Part shown: positions 35,379 to 46,000 of the stretch, piece by piece | Layout of the letters: the number at the start of each line of letters is the position of its first letter | How positions within the stretch are numbered: the stretch's first letter is position 1 | Source of the DNA: Takakia lepidozioides | Taxonomy: Eukaryota; Streptophyta; Takakiopsida; Takakiales; Takakiaceae | Assembly: GCA_030704615.1 (NCBI GenBank) | Contig: CM060734.1 | Location: 52,032,042 to 52,096,041 of the forward strand | Length of the DNA: 64,000 nucleotides | Direction: 5' to 3' | Made by a program: the position numbers and the translations under genes | The notes under the pieces: generated by a model | The model's database searches: none | What the model was told of the DNA's origin: nothing | What the model saw: the letters and a program-made list of their open reading frames with translations, nothing else

Positions 35379-36116
35379 CTCTCTTACCTGTGAGTGCAAG
35401 GTAGGAGTTGAGGGTTAGCACTTGCAAGATTACCTGCGTATAAGTAGTGATTAGTTTGAGAAGCATATCATTGAATGTGACCACAAGATTCAGCGTGCCC
35501 TGAAACGCCTGGAGGATGACGATGCCAGAGCCGCCATTGTTATTGCAGTCGCTGAAGCTACCAAGTCACTAGAGGCTTTGGGGTACACAAGGAGATACTT
35601 AAAAATGCAGCAGCAAATGCTAGTTGGCACCTATGCATGATCCTTGAAGCTGGATGATCGTTTCACCAGTAAGCCTATAGAGGAGCCTGCTGTTGCAATT
35701 GATTTTTGTATCGGGGTTGGTCTTGGACCAAAATTTAGCTTCAGCTTCTTTGTCAATCATTTGCTTTGATCATGCAAGAGCGCCATGCAGCGGGTTAAGG
35801 GGCAGGGCTATGGAGCAGAAAAGCGGCATCCTCTTCGCAATGCGCAGAGGATGGAGTTCCGTGTATATGGTTGCTATGGAGCCTCGCCAACAGCAGAACT
35901 TTGCGCTTTCCGTTCTTGGGGTTGCTGCATTGTATGCGCCCTAGGTTCCGGGCTTGGAATTGTCTTCTGACCAATTCAGCAGAAACGAACGACGAACGTA
36001 TTCTGGCCTGATTCCCTACAGTAAGCAGGCGATATATAGCTCAACGCCATCAACGAGTACACCCAAGGAGGTTGTACACCACAACAAGTGCCGTCAGAAT
36101 CTTGTCACCAAAGGAT

Positions 36117-36786
36117 TCAGGCCAAGCAGCATACGATGGCCACCTCACGGCCAGGCTTGGAACGGCTCTTACCATACCATATGAGGAACTTGTCGAAGTA
36201 GAGGAATAAACTTTCACAGACATGTCTGGCGAGATTTGAAAGAGTAGTTTTCTTGCTTTGATGTTGTTTCATGTCCTCTGGTTCATGGAGCTCATGACAA
36301 CAAAAGTCGAGCGGCAGCGGACGTACTGGGCGCCGAGCAGAAAGGATGGTCAGGGGGACGACTGTTTCCCTTGCCCAGCAGCTAAAGTCGTAAAGATTGA
36401 AGTCCACCATGTTCAGAAATCCATTTTCGAGCTGCTACCATGGATGCTTCATTGGGTTGGGATCCTGACGCTTTTAAGGCCACATAACACTTGACGGTGG
36501 TGCTAAGGTCACCTGCAGGAGCTTCATGATAAGTGTCCCAGGATCCGTCAGTTCTTTGCAGGCTCCGAATGCAACGCACGACTTTTTCTTTCTTTGGGTC
36601 ATCTGTAACGCCCAGGAAATGCATAGCCAGAATCCACTCCGCTTCCATTGTACAGCTTGATTCGACCTGGCCCGCCCAATAGTCCTCTGGATTCTGCTTA
36701 CGGAAACTCCAGTCAATTGCATCGTTGATGACCTGATCAAGCGGTGTTGCATCTATGGACTCGAATGCTCCCATACACCCACTTCC
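36117..36786 (-). pseudogene. Captured squalene-hopene cyclase fragment inside retrotransposon leader
   Basis: Squalene-hopene cyclases make hopanoid-type triterpenes. The minus strand reads VINDAIDWSFRKQNPEDYWA, TMEAEWILAMHFLGV, the QW motif QRTDGSW, GDLSTTVKCYVALKASG and ARKWISEHGG. It then jumps, without the usual intervening 35-40 residues and with a frame change, to FNLYDFSCWARETVVPL and RRPVRPLP, then SLFLYFDKFLIWYGKS. A CTGCAG intron-acceptor-like sequence directly precedes the first exon, suggesting capture of genomic DNA, not of mature cDNA. It lacks the catalytic DxDD region and most of the enzyme, so it is not functional. It lies antisense between the LTR and gag. Confidence 0.75.
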
Positions 36787-37516
36787 CTGCAGTAAGCAGT
36801 TCACATTCACAAAAGTGCTAGAGTTTCAGCTGCAGGATGGAGACGACGGGTTTGGGAACGGCGGAGCCGAGCTACGCTGGGGATAGACGGGCGATTCAGG
36901 AGCCAGGGCTTTCTCCCCCGTAACTGGAATGGGCCGGGGACCCGCAAGCTCCAGCACAAAGTCCAGTGCTTCCCGCTGGTAATCCTCCTCAGTGATTTAT
37001 CGTTAGCCACCAAGGCCTCGAGCAGACTGTGAGTGACCCCTCGCCTGTACATGGCGTCCATAAACATGTCCATAAACATGTCTTTCCTCCCCCTCTCTTG
37101 GTGCGCAAGCCTGCAAGCAATCACGGAATCCACTCTCTTTCACAACAAGACACTACTGAGTGCCACAATTCCCTCTCTCTCTCTCTCTCTCACTCTCGGT
37201 ATGCAGAAGACTGGAGCAAGGTGCGAATTATAGGGCACGTGGCCAGGGAACCTAGGAAAGAACGTAGGGAACTGGGAACCAGTTACCAGATAGTTTGGGT
37301 AACTTTAAATTTTTAAATTTGAAAACCTTCAAAAAAAAAAAACAGGGCATTTTGATCTAATTTAAATGATGTAAAGCCAAATTGGTCATATCTTTGTCAA
37401 ATGAACTCTGTTTGACACAGTTTTTGAGGGGATAGCTGTAGAAAGGGGAAATCTACCTATCTAGACCTGGTTTCTGTTTTTGGGACTCTGCTAAAAATCT
37501 ATGGAATTTTTAGAGT

Positions 37517-38353
37517 GTGAGTGTGCCACGAAATATCCACAATCCTGTTTCTAGAACCTGTGCTGGCCTATATGAGAGACAAACCTGTGGATGTACTCCT
37601 TGCATGGCTGGGGGAAATGAGGACGTAATTGAAGGGCAGGTCTCTTCTCTTAGCCTGTGCACACAAGGGGACAGGATTTATGTTTCCCAAGGAACTCAGA
37701 CTGATTTGAGTGGAGAACAGTTGGACGAGTTGATTGCATACTGGGAGTCAGGCATTAGCAGTAGACAACAGACTGCTGTAGTTGGCATTGAGGGCCTCAA
37801 TATCGCCTTGGACAGTCAGAACTCTGTTGGAGCCAGCAGTTCTGCAGCTGTAGGTGAAATACCAAAGTGGGTGAAAGCTAGGCTTGGAACACAGCCAAAG
37901 ACAGCACCGGGGACCAAGGTGTTCAGCCACAAGGCCGTGGTGTACTGGAGCAGAGGAGCAGGAGCTGCACAAGTTTGTGCAATTAGACAGTGTTGCAGTC
38001 GGACACGCTCTGCACAAGGCAACCACGAGCGGGGGTTCATTAGCGAGGACAAGTTTGTTCTGTTTGAAGGCGATGCAGTCATTCGCAATGAAGACACCCG
38101 CAACCGTCTCAAAGCTTTCGAGTTGAGAGACTATCAGACCCTACCTTTGTTTTCTTTAGTGTTCAGTGAGCGGGAGATAGCAGAGTGTTGCTTTGTCTCT
38201 ACCTGGCAGAAAGAGGAGGAGGGTTGGTTAGAGCGAGCTACTGTAGCTTGGGACAAGGTTAGTGGCAGGTTTCTGGACATAGATATACCTCCTACACCTT
38301 ACCATCAAGCAGAGCGAGGTACTTTGAGAGAAGTCTGGAAGTTGATAGCATAG
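37517..38353 (+). CDS. Unidentified leader ORF of the retrotransposon, 278 aa
   Basis: An intact 278-codon frame on the element's sense strand between the captured fragment and gag. It reads NIHNPVSRTCAGLYERQTCG near the start, GEQLDELIAYWESGIS, then an Ala/Ser-rich stretch, FISEDKFVLFEGDAVIRNED and GRFLDIDIPPTPYHQAERGT near the end. A neighbouring frame at 37884-38126 also looks protein-like (ELHKFVQLDSVAVGHALHKA), hinting at compensating shifts within the ORF. I find no known domain. It could be an element-specific ORF0 or another captured gene. Confidence 0.45.
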   Translation: MSVPRNIHNPVSRTCAGLYERQTCGCTPCMAGGNEDVIEGQVSSLSLCTQGDRIYVSQGTQTDLSGEQLDELIAYWESGISSRQQTAVVGIEGLNIALDSQNSVGASSSAAVGEIPKWVKARLGTQPKTAPGTKVFSHKAVVYWSRGAGAAQVCAIRQCCSRTRSAQGNHERGFISEDKFVLFEGDAVIRNEDTRNRLKAFELRDYQTLPLFSLVFSEREIAECCFVSTWQKEEEGWLERATVAWDKVSGRFLDIDIPPTPYHQAERGTLREVWKLIA

Positions 38354-39085
38354 ATCAGGGTTAGATCTTGCTTGGGCGGGCTTCTATTCTTCCCCTCCAT
38401 CTCTGTACTATTTTCATTACCTTGTACTTGTAGTTGCCAAAGCCTCTCTTGGTGGAGGCCAGTCAGTCCGGGGTCTTGGGCTGGGATATTCTGCAGGATC
38501 AACGTTGCTGCTGGATTTTGGTGTGGGGGTGTTGATGTTTTGATTTCTTGTGTTTGGATCCCCCCAACACCTGCATGCTTGACTGTGCGCCATGTTGGTT
38601 TTGTGTGGGCGCTTGCTTTCATAGGGATTAGGCCGGATTTGATCACCGGTCAATCCTAGAGTATGCTGTCGGTGGTGAGGCTGGAGTGATGACCAGCAAG
38701 ACCACCAGTGTTTCTTCTATGGTGAGGCTGGGTTGATGACCAGCCAACCATAGGAGTTCTTGCGGTGGATGCAGGTGCAGGTGCCCTGAGCCATTGGGAT
38801 ATGACCCTTAGACTGCAACAGGTGCCCACCCGTGTCACTATTAGATTAGTACTAGAGCCTTATAGTGTCACTGGAGGAGGTGCACATTGTGAGTGTCATT
38901 ACGGAGTTACCCAAGGGTTTTGAGGGGAGTACGGCTACAGGCAGTAACAGTGAGAGTGGGTTCACAAGACGAGGTATTCGGTTCAGACCACCTTCACCGC
39001 CCCCTCAATTACTGTAGAGTCAGACACAGGCTCGGAGGCTTCATCAACAGGTGTGCACTTTCATTCGCCATTGTTGTGGGACGAC
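38354..39085. other. Leader between ORF0 and gag
   Basis: No open frame of note. Two similar GTGAGGCTGG...GATGACCAGC segments (38675-38745) form a short direct repeat. The frame of gag is open from 38954, but the first ATG is at 39086. Confidence 0.5.
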
Positions 39086-40130
39086 ATGGAGGAGATGTAT
39101 GGAGCTACCAAGGGGCCTCGTAGGTACTCTGGAGCTGTGGGCACAATCGAGTTGGATGACTTTATCCAGGAGTTCGACAGCTGGTGTGATTTGCAGCAGA
39201 TGCGCAATCCACATCTATTCACCCCATTCATGGCGTGGAAGGGACTGTTCCAGCATTTGGAAGGCCCGCCTATGGACGATTACCACGAGTTCAGGCGAGG
39301 ACATGAAGCAGAGATTGAGGAGTGGAGGATGTATTGGTCACCTGACTACATCTCCATTACTCGAGGCATGACGCGACCAGTAGCTGCATCAGTACCAATA
39401 GCTCCCACTGCCAGCACTAGTAGTGGAGCAGGTAGTGCTGGTACTTCTGCAGGTGGTACCAGTTCAGAAGGTGCTACTACTCCTCCTGCCACAGCTACAA
39501 CACATGTGCCTAGATTCAACCCGGTGGTGGAGTTCTTCCAGGAGTTGCGGAGGAACTACCAAGGTGTACGGACAGAGAAGCTACGAAGTTTGCAAGACTT
39601 CCAGCGCAAACCCAGTGAGAGCCTGCGAGAGGCGTACACTCGTATGAGGCGCTTGATAAGTGTGACCCAAGGGGTTACTGAAGCTCAGGCAATCCAGTTT
39701 TGGTATGGAATTCTGGACAAGGAGCTCAAGAGAAGGGTGCGAGATGCAACCCTGTTACAAGCAGCCCAACCCACATTAGCAGATGTGTTTCTGCTGGCTG
39801 AGCGGATTGAGCTCAACATGGTGGAGGACGAGTTGTTACAATTGGATTTGGCAAGGACATGCCTGTACGGGGCACAGCTGTCAGCCCACAAGCACAAGGG
39901 ACTGCCCAACAGCGTGGTCAGGGGGGCAAGGTTGCCCAGCCCAAGTTCCATGGAGCTTACAGGGGGCCTCAGGTGCAAAGGCCCGTGGCATCTTTTGCAG
40001 GCCAACAGCAACCAGGGGTGATATGTTGGACATGTGGAGGACCCCATGTCAAGAGAGATTGCCCAGAGAGTGGCAGAAGGCCGGCACAAGCACAGCCTGC
40101 ACAGTTGCAGTGTGGGCATTGTGGCAATAT
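39086..40130 (+). CDS. gag: Gag (capsid and zinc knuckles), two -1 shifts
   Basis: The ATG at 39086 starts MEEMYGATKGPRRYSGAVG. A capsid-like region follows (TIELDDFIQEFDSWCDLQQM; later RFNPVVEFFQELRRNYQGV and SESLREAYTRMRRLISVTQG), split by a Ser/Thr/Pro linker near residues 115-150. Near 39860 the reading passes to the -1 frame, which carries the first knuckle CWTCGGPHVKRDC. Between 40111 and 40134 it passes again to -1, splitting the second knuckle: CGHCGNM in one frame, HGDAQC in the next. The spacing CX2CX4HX4C is restored only if one base is missing in the GGG run at 40131. Both shifts look like one-base losses or sequence errors; programmed frameshifting is less likely. Confidence 0.8.
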
Positions 40131-43070
40131 GGGCATGGAGATGCCCAGTGTTATGACTTGCATCCTGAGTTGCGCCCAGGCCAGTTCCAAGGGAACAATG
40201 GTGGCCGGGGGCGAGGTGGACCAGCCCAGAGAGGACGAGGTGGTCGGGCACGAGGTGCAGGCCAAGGGCAAGCTCAACATGGCCAAGGACGCGGAGGTCA
40301 GGGCGTTGATCAAGGCATGGCCAACCGGCTTCAGCAGCTAGAGCAGAGGCTCGCTGCCATGGCTATAGCTCAGGCGGTACCGGCTCCCAGGCGGGATGGT
40401 CCACCTCCTGCTCCTGAGGGAGGAGATATGGGAGGCATGGGATTTATGTGCGGAGCAGCACTACCACTAGAGCAGGTGGAGTCTGCTGCAGCCGTGACTC
40501 GAGGAGCAGCACGAGTTCCTGAGCCACGAGGTGCAGAGGTGGAATTGGATCCACAGCGTGGGGAGGCAAGCCGTCAGGCAAGGCTTCCTCAGTCATTCAC
40601 ATTGGCGGAGACTGTGTCAACGCCATCCATGGCACCTAGTTCTCGCCCGACTGTTACCGAGGCGGAGGTTACTATGCCATTGGGGAGAGCTACACGTGCA
40701 GCATTGACTCCTGCTGCCAAGGCTAGTGCGGCCGGTGTGTTATTGGGGGCAGCCACCTCTGTGTGTCAGGCCCCACTGTTCTCGGCAACAATGATTGCGA
40801 CGCCGGGGGTGAGACCAGCTGCAGTGTTCAGACTAGCAGCAACACTCTGTGAGAGTGGGGAGGTCACTTCATCTTCTGCGGAGTTAGTGGAAGGTGTAGT
40901 GGCAGAGGGATCCTCGGATTTGAGGGTCAAGACTGCCACGGCAGCGCCCTGGCAAGCTGCAGCTACTAGGTTGACGGAGCTGCCAGCTAGGCCAGCCATT
41001 GAGCGCGCCATGGTGACACCTGGAGTTGTCTTGTTAGACAACCAGGGAGGCATTTTCACTTTGAGTGGACCGGCAGGCAAGAAGTACCGGCCACTGCGGG
41101 TCTTGTTGGACTCAGGAGCTCAGCCACTGATGTTGGGCAGAGCTGCTATTGCAGGTTTGGGCCTCATGGAGGCGGATATGGAGCCTTGTCCTTTCCAGAT
41201 ACAGACATCTCTGGGAGGATCAGAGCAGGCTCGCGGCATGACACGACATCAGTTGGCTATTAGACTGCAGCCGGATCATCCTGTAGATGGCTCAGTGATG
41301 CGAGCCAAGGCCATTGTGACAGACGCGGTCTCTTACGATGTCCTCGTTGGTGGGGCAGTGTTATACCCCATGGGCTTCACCCTGGATTTCTGGGAGGAGT
41401 CAGCATCCTACAGGCCTGGATGGCAGTCAGGGGATGGTCGCCGTGCACAGCTCCCTGTGACATTCATTGGGGGTATTGCAGCTGCCCAGCGGGGCAAGAT
41501 GCCAACACTAGCCGCCTTCACAGCTGCCGTTAGTTGGCCTGGAGAGTTGCTGGAAGGCAATGTCCATGCAGAGGATGTGCCACCTCCAGCAGAGCAGGAT
41601 GACATGCATGGTACGGCGGAGTTGCCTGCCATGGTTGCTCACACCCCGTTGTGGGGTACGAGCAAAGATTTGCAGCAAGCTGCTGATGGACGGGTGCAAC
41701 AAGCTTGGGAAGAAGCTTTTGTACCGTCAGGAGAGGAGGAGAGTGCGGTGATTGCACCAGGGCCACCTCAGTTGTCGCCATTGGACACCACACCTCTTGT
41801 ATGGCAGCGGCCGGATGAAGGCATTTGCCTTCTGGACTTGTTTGGCGGGATCAGCACCGGATTGGCTGCTGTGCTACAGGCAGGTGTGCGGGTAAGGCGT
41901 TACCTGTATGTGGAGAGGGATGAGACTGCACGACGCGTCTCACTGCGCCATGTGGCTCAGTTGGTACAGCAGTACCCTGACTTGTTGCCTGTGTCTGCAG
42001 TTCGTGGATACCAACAAGCCTTGCCAGCAGACATTTCCTTGTTGGGGGCGCAAGATTTGGAGCAGGTTGGCTCCATTGATCTGATAGTGGCAGGTTGGCC
42101 CTGCCAAGGGCATTCATCAGCCGGGCATGGCAATGGATTGCGAGACTCGAGGACGGGTCTGTTTTGGGAGATGGTGCGGATTTTGCGTTGCTTGCAGCTT
42201 CATCAAGCTGTATCTCCAGCATACATCTTGGAGAATGTACCACTGATGGGTGATTCTCGGGCCAGGGTGATGGCCAGTGTGCATCAAGTCCGGTCGTGGC
42301 TTGGGTCAGCAGTGTTGCTGGATGCAGCTGCAGTGGGGTCACGGGCTCATCGTCCACGACTATGGTGGACTAACTTGATGCCACCCGCACTGCTCAAGCG
42401 TGCATTTGATGGGGTGCAGCGGCCAGCACACCTCACCGTGGATGGCATTTTGGACACAGGAAGGCAGTCTCAACGTGTGAGACACGATGACCGTTCGCCT
42501 TTGGCAGTGGTCAACAGGGTGGGTCAACCACGAGCAGCATTACCTACACTGCTCAGCTTCCCAGGATCCCATGCTTTTCGGGATGGTGGACCTGGCCTCC
42601 TGTGGGATGCTCAGTTGCAGCAGTTAGTGGAGCCTAATGCCGACGAGCGAGAGCGGGCTATGGGGTTTTCCACTGGGACCACGGCGGTGCCTTCTCTTTC
42701 TGAGGCATCACGTCGTCAGGTGTTGGGGCAAGCAATGGATCTCAATTGCTTGACCTGGATTGTCAGCTTGGCTATGGCTGAGCAACGTAGAGTGCGGAGT
42801 GCACTTCCCTTGATGGTCTCTCTGCCTACCGAGACGGTACAGGCAGCGAGTGGGGGCGAGCCGGTGAGGACCACGAGGTGTAGACATCCATGGCACATGT
42901 GGGAGGTGCTCGAGGTTCAGAGGGAGTTGGCAGCGAAGGCAGCTGTGATGGATGAGGTTGGGGATTCTTCTCGGGATGAGGAGGTTCTCAATGATGAGAT
43001 GATGGGGCAGGATGAGGCCTTGTCATTGACTGAGCAGGAAGGGGGTACTGCTCAAGAGGTTGCAGCATAG
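40131..43070 (+). CDS. Protease and DNMT3-like cytosine-C5 DNA methyltransferase polyprotein
   Basis: One frame from the end of gag to TAG at 43068. A Gly/Arg-rich tail is followed by a retropepsin-like region (41085-41370) with VLLDSGAQPLMLG as active site. The methyltransferase spans about 41820-42770: motif I LLDLFGGISTGLAAVL (SAM binding), motif IV GWPCQGHS with the catalytic Cys, motif VI ENVPLMGDSRARV, motif VIII-like SRAHRPRLWW, and a final QVLGQAMDLNCLTWI like motif X. DSRTGLFWEMVRIL and AAAVGSRAHRPRLWWTNL resemble the DNMT3/DRM lineage more than DNMT1; motif order is not permuted as in plant DRM. Presumed role: methylating new cDNA or chromosomal copies at C5 of cytosine. All key motifs are intact. 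Confidence 0.88.
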   Translation, partial: GHGDAQCYDLHPELRPGQFQGNNGGRGRGGPAQRGRGGRARGAGQGQAQHGQGRGGQGVDQGMANRLQQLEQRLAAMAIAQAVPAPRRDGPPPAPEGGDMGGMGFMCGAALPLEQVESAAAVTRGAARVPEPRGAEVELDPQRGEASRQARLPQSFTLAETVSTPSMAPSSRPTVTEAEVTMPLGRATRAALTPAAKASAAGVLLGAATSVCQAPLFSATMIATPGVRPAAVFRLAATLCESGEVTSSSAELVEGVVAEGSSDLRVKTATAAPWQAAATRLTELPARPAIERAMVTPGVVLLDNQGGIFTLSGPAGKKYRPLRVLLDSGAQPLMLGRAAIAGLGLMEADMEPCPFQIQTSLGGSEQARGMTRHQLAIRLQPDHPVDGSVMRAKAIVTDAVSYDVLVGGAVLYPMGFTLDFWEESASYRPGWQSGDGRRAQLPVTFIGGIAAAQRGKMPTLAAFTAAVSWPGELLEGNVHAEDVPPPAEQDDMHGTAELPAMVAHTPLWGTSKDLQQAADGRVQQAWEEAFVPSGEEESAVIAPGPPQLSPLDTTPLVWQRPDEGICLLDLFGGISTGLAAVLQAGVRVRRYLYVERDETARRVSLRHVAQLVQQYPDLLPVSAVRGYQQALPADISLLGAQDLEQVGSIDLIVAGWPCQGHSSAGHGNGLRDSRTGLFWEMVRILRCLQLHQAVSPAYILENVPLMGDSRARVMASVHQVRSWLGSAVLLDAAAVGSRAHRPRLWWTNLMPPALLKRAFDGVQRPAHLTVDGILDTGRQSQRVRHDDRSPLAVVNRVGQPRAALPTLLSFPGSHAFRDGGPGLLWDAQLQQLVEPNADERERAMGFSTGTTAVPSLSEASRRQVLGQAMDLNCLTWIVSLAMAEQRRVRSALPLMVSLPTETVQAASGGEPVRTTRCRHPWHMWEVLEVQRELAAKAAVMDEVGDSSRDEEVLNDEMMGQDEALSLTEQEGGTAQEVAA

Positions 43071-43076
43071 CAACCA
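43068..43076 (+). promoter_or_regulatory. Amber codon in TMV-type readthrough context
   Basis: TAG CAACCA. The six bases after the stop match the CARYYA consensus that gives leaky UAG termination in tobamoviruses. The frame on both sides is the same and open for thousands of bases. This fits readthrough of a protease-DNMT product into RT-integrase, limiting pol output as in gammaretroviruses. Confidence 0.65.
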
Positions 43077-46000
43077 CGGGACGCGTCCTCTACCTCTAAG
43101 CCCACTGGACTTAAGGTTGCAGTTACGGAGGACAATTGGGAGCCTGACATTGGACCCATTGTCACCGGAGGAGAGAGACGACGTATACGGCGGTTCCTGA
43201 GGGCTTACAGGAATTGCTTTGCCTTCAGTTTGAAGGACTTGGGAGCACTGAAGGGTCAAGAGATCCGTATTGAGTTGGCCACTGACACGCCAATCTTTCG
43301 GAGACCCTATAGATACAGTGACATGGAGAGGTCTTTGATTCAGATGAGGACTCAAGATCTCTGGGAGGCAGGTTTGGTGGAGCTCTCTGGTGGAGAGTAT
43401 GCTTCAGCCACAGTGATGCCAGCTAAGAAGGATGTCTATGGCAATTGGACGGAGAGACGTATGTGCGGTGATTACCGGCCTGTAAATCGTCAGACCAAGT
43501 CCGATAGGTATGCCATGCCAACACCAGAGGAGATCTTTGATGCCATTGGGCATTCCAAGGTCTTTAGCACGTTGGATTTACGATCCGGATATCACCAGTT
43601 GCCGATCAAGGAGGCGGATAAGCAAAAGACGGCATTCTGGGGGATCAATGAGCACGGGAAGGATTGCCTATACCAGTGGCGGTTCTTACCATTTGGGCTT
43701 AAAAACGCTCCCGCTGAGTTTCAAAGAGTCATGGACAGGATTCTAGCAGGGGTGGAGTTTGCTCGGTGCTACATAGATGACATCATCATCTTTAGTGCTA
43801 CGGTGGAGGAGCATGAGAGACACCTTCAGGGGGTATTTGAGCGCTTGAGGACGCACGGATTGAAGTTACATCCGGGCAAGTGCAAGTTTTTCCACAACCA
43901 GATTGAGTATCTGGGTCACATGATATATCCTGGAGGATTGGGGGTACAGCAGACTAAGGTAGAGTCCATTGCACAGGTTCCACGCCCCACGGATGTGAGC
44001 CGAGTTCGAGCTTTCATGGGGTTAGCAAACTATTACAGACGGTTTGTTAAGGGATTTAGTGCCATTGCAAAGGCTCTAACCAAGCTGACCAAGGTGGACC
44101 AGGAGTGGCAGTGGGAAGATGAGCAAGAACAAGCTTTTCAAGAGCTCAAGGCGAGGTTGACCTCGGCGCCCATCTTGAGACGACCTATCAGGGGGCGTCC
44201 TTTTCAGCTGCATACAGATTGGAGCATGCTGGGGCTTGGAGCGGTGCTCACACAGGTGGATGATGAGGGAAGAGAGTTCGTAGTGGCTTATGCTAGCCGC
44301 TCGAACAATGCTGCAGAGTCTAAGTATAGCTCATATGAGGGAGAATGCTTAGCTGCAGTGTGGGCCGTGGCACACTTCAGGTGCTATCTATACGGCAATC
44401 TCTTCACCCTTGTCACGGATCACCAACCACTCAAGTGGTTGATGGAGTCAGACAAGCTTACGGGGAAGCTTGCACGGTGGGCACTCATCCTTCAAGAGTA
44501 TGACTTTCAGGTGGTGCATCGACCGGGTTTGGTCAATCGAAATGCAGATGGGTTGAGTCGCAATCCATGCACGAGCCAGCAGGATGACACTGGAGCTCGG
44601 TGGCATGGTGAGACGGACGAGGAGATGGTGCCCGGATGGCATGCATCTGCATTTCTGTGTATCTTGGCAGCGGAAGGCCAGGTTGGACCTACAACAGGGA
44701 TGACTGTAGATCAAGTGTCTGAGGACCCTGAGGCCAGCAATGAGCAGGGTGGCGCCAAAGATATACATGAGGATTCAGTTGTGTTGGACTACCTCCGCAG
44801 TGGAGACACGGCAGCCACTATGACTGCCAAGGAGAGGGATCGGATCCTACAACGAGCCAAGAGGTTCAGGTGGGAGGGGACACACCTGCTCCGAGTGTGG
44901 GAGGATGGTCGAGTGAGGATTGTGCCTCACCCAACACAGCGGGCACGGTTAGTGCGGCATGCCCATGAGGAGTTGGGGCATTTTGGGGTGCGACGCACTC
45001 ATAGTCTACTGCAGGGGCAGTATTGGTGGCGTGGTATGCACACAGAGGTGCAACAATTTGTGGCTAGGTGCATGGTGTGTGACAGGGTGCGTGCTTCATT
45101 CAACGCCCCTACTCCACAATTGCACCCTCTTCCGATCATGGGATTGGGCTACAGGTGGAGTCTTGACTTCGCAGGGCCGTTGCCACTGACCATGCGCCAC
45201 AACAAGTACGTGTTGGTGATGGTGGAGCACTTCTCCAAGTGGATTGAATTGGTTCCATTGCCTGATAAGGCTAGTGAGGGAGCTGCGTATGCATTCCTGG
45301 ATTGTGTGCTTAGCCGATTCGGTGCTCCAGCTGAGGTACTCACGGACCAAGGGAGAGAGTTCTTGGGGGAGTTTCAGGCTTTGTGTGACAAGGCCTTGAT
45401 AGACCACCGCACCACTTCTCGGGATCATCCTGAAGCTGATGGCTTGGCAGAGAGAGTTGTTCAGACAGTGAAGAGGGGTTTGCGCAAGTATGGCTTGCAG
45501 AAGGGACACCTAGGAGATTGGGACCTTCAGTTACCCTGGTTAGCCATGGGCTACAGGTTCAGCAAGCAAGCATCACTTGCCTCTTTCTCACCATACTTTC
45601 TTCTCTTTGGCCGAGAGCCGGATTTGCCTACATCCATTCGCAGAGAAGCTGCTACAGTTCTTAACCTTGACGATCCGGACGTGTGGGCACGTGCATGTGA
45701 GCAGCGTGCAGAGTTGTTCAAGAGAGTCATGCCCATGGCTTTCGAGAACCTTGCCATTGCACAACACCGTGATACGTTGAGGTATGCTACCATACGTGGT
45801 GGGGGCTATCGTCCTGGGGTTCGGAGATTCAACCCTGGTGACTATGTCTATCTGCAGCAGACTGCTCCTACGACCCTGGATGTGACTGCAGGACGTGTTA
45901 TTTTGAGGGTTCGAGAGGTCTTGCCCTCAGGCGTCTTGGTCTTGGAGGGTCGGGATGGCATCACTTGGAAGGACCATGTGCGTAATTGTGCGCCATGCCA

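Noticed and set aside
40766-41080. Antisense frames within the retrotransposon polyprotein
   Set aside because: Overlap the intact protease-DNMT frame and have no independent motif.
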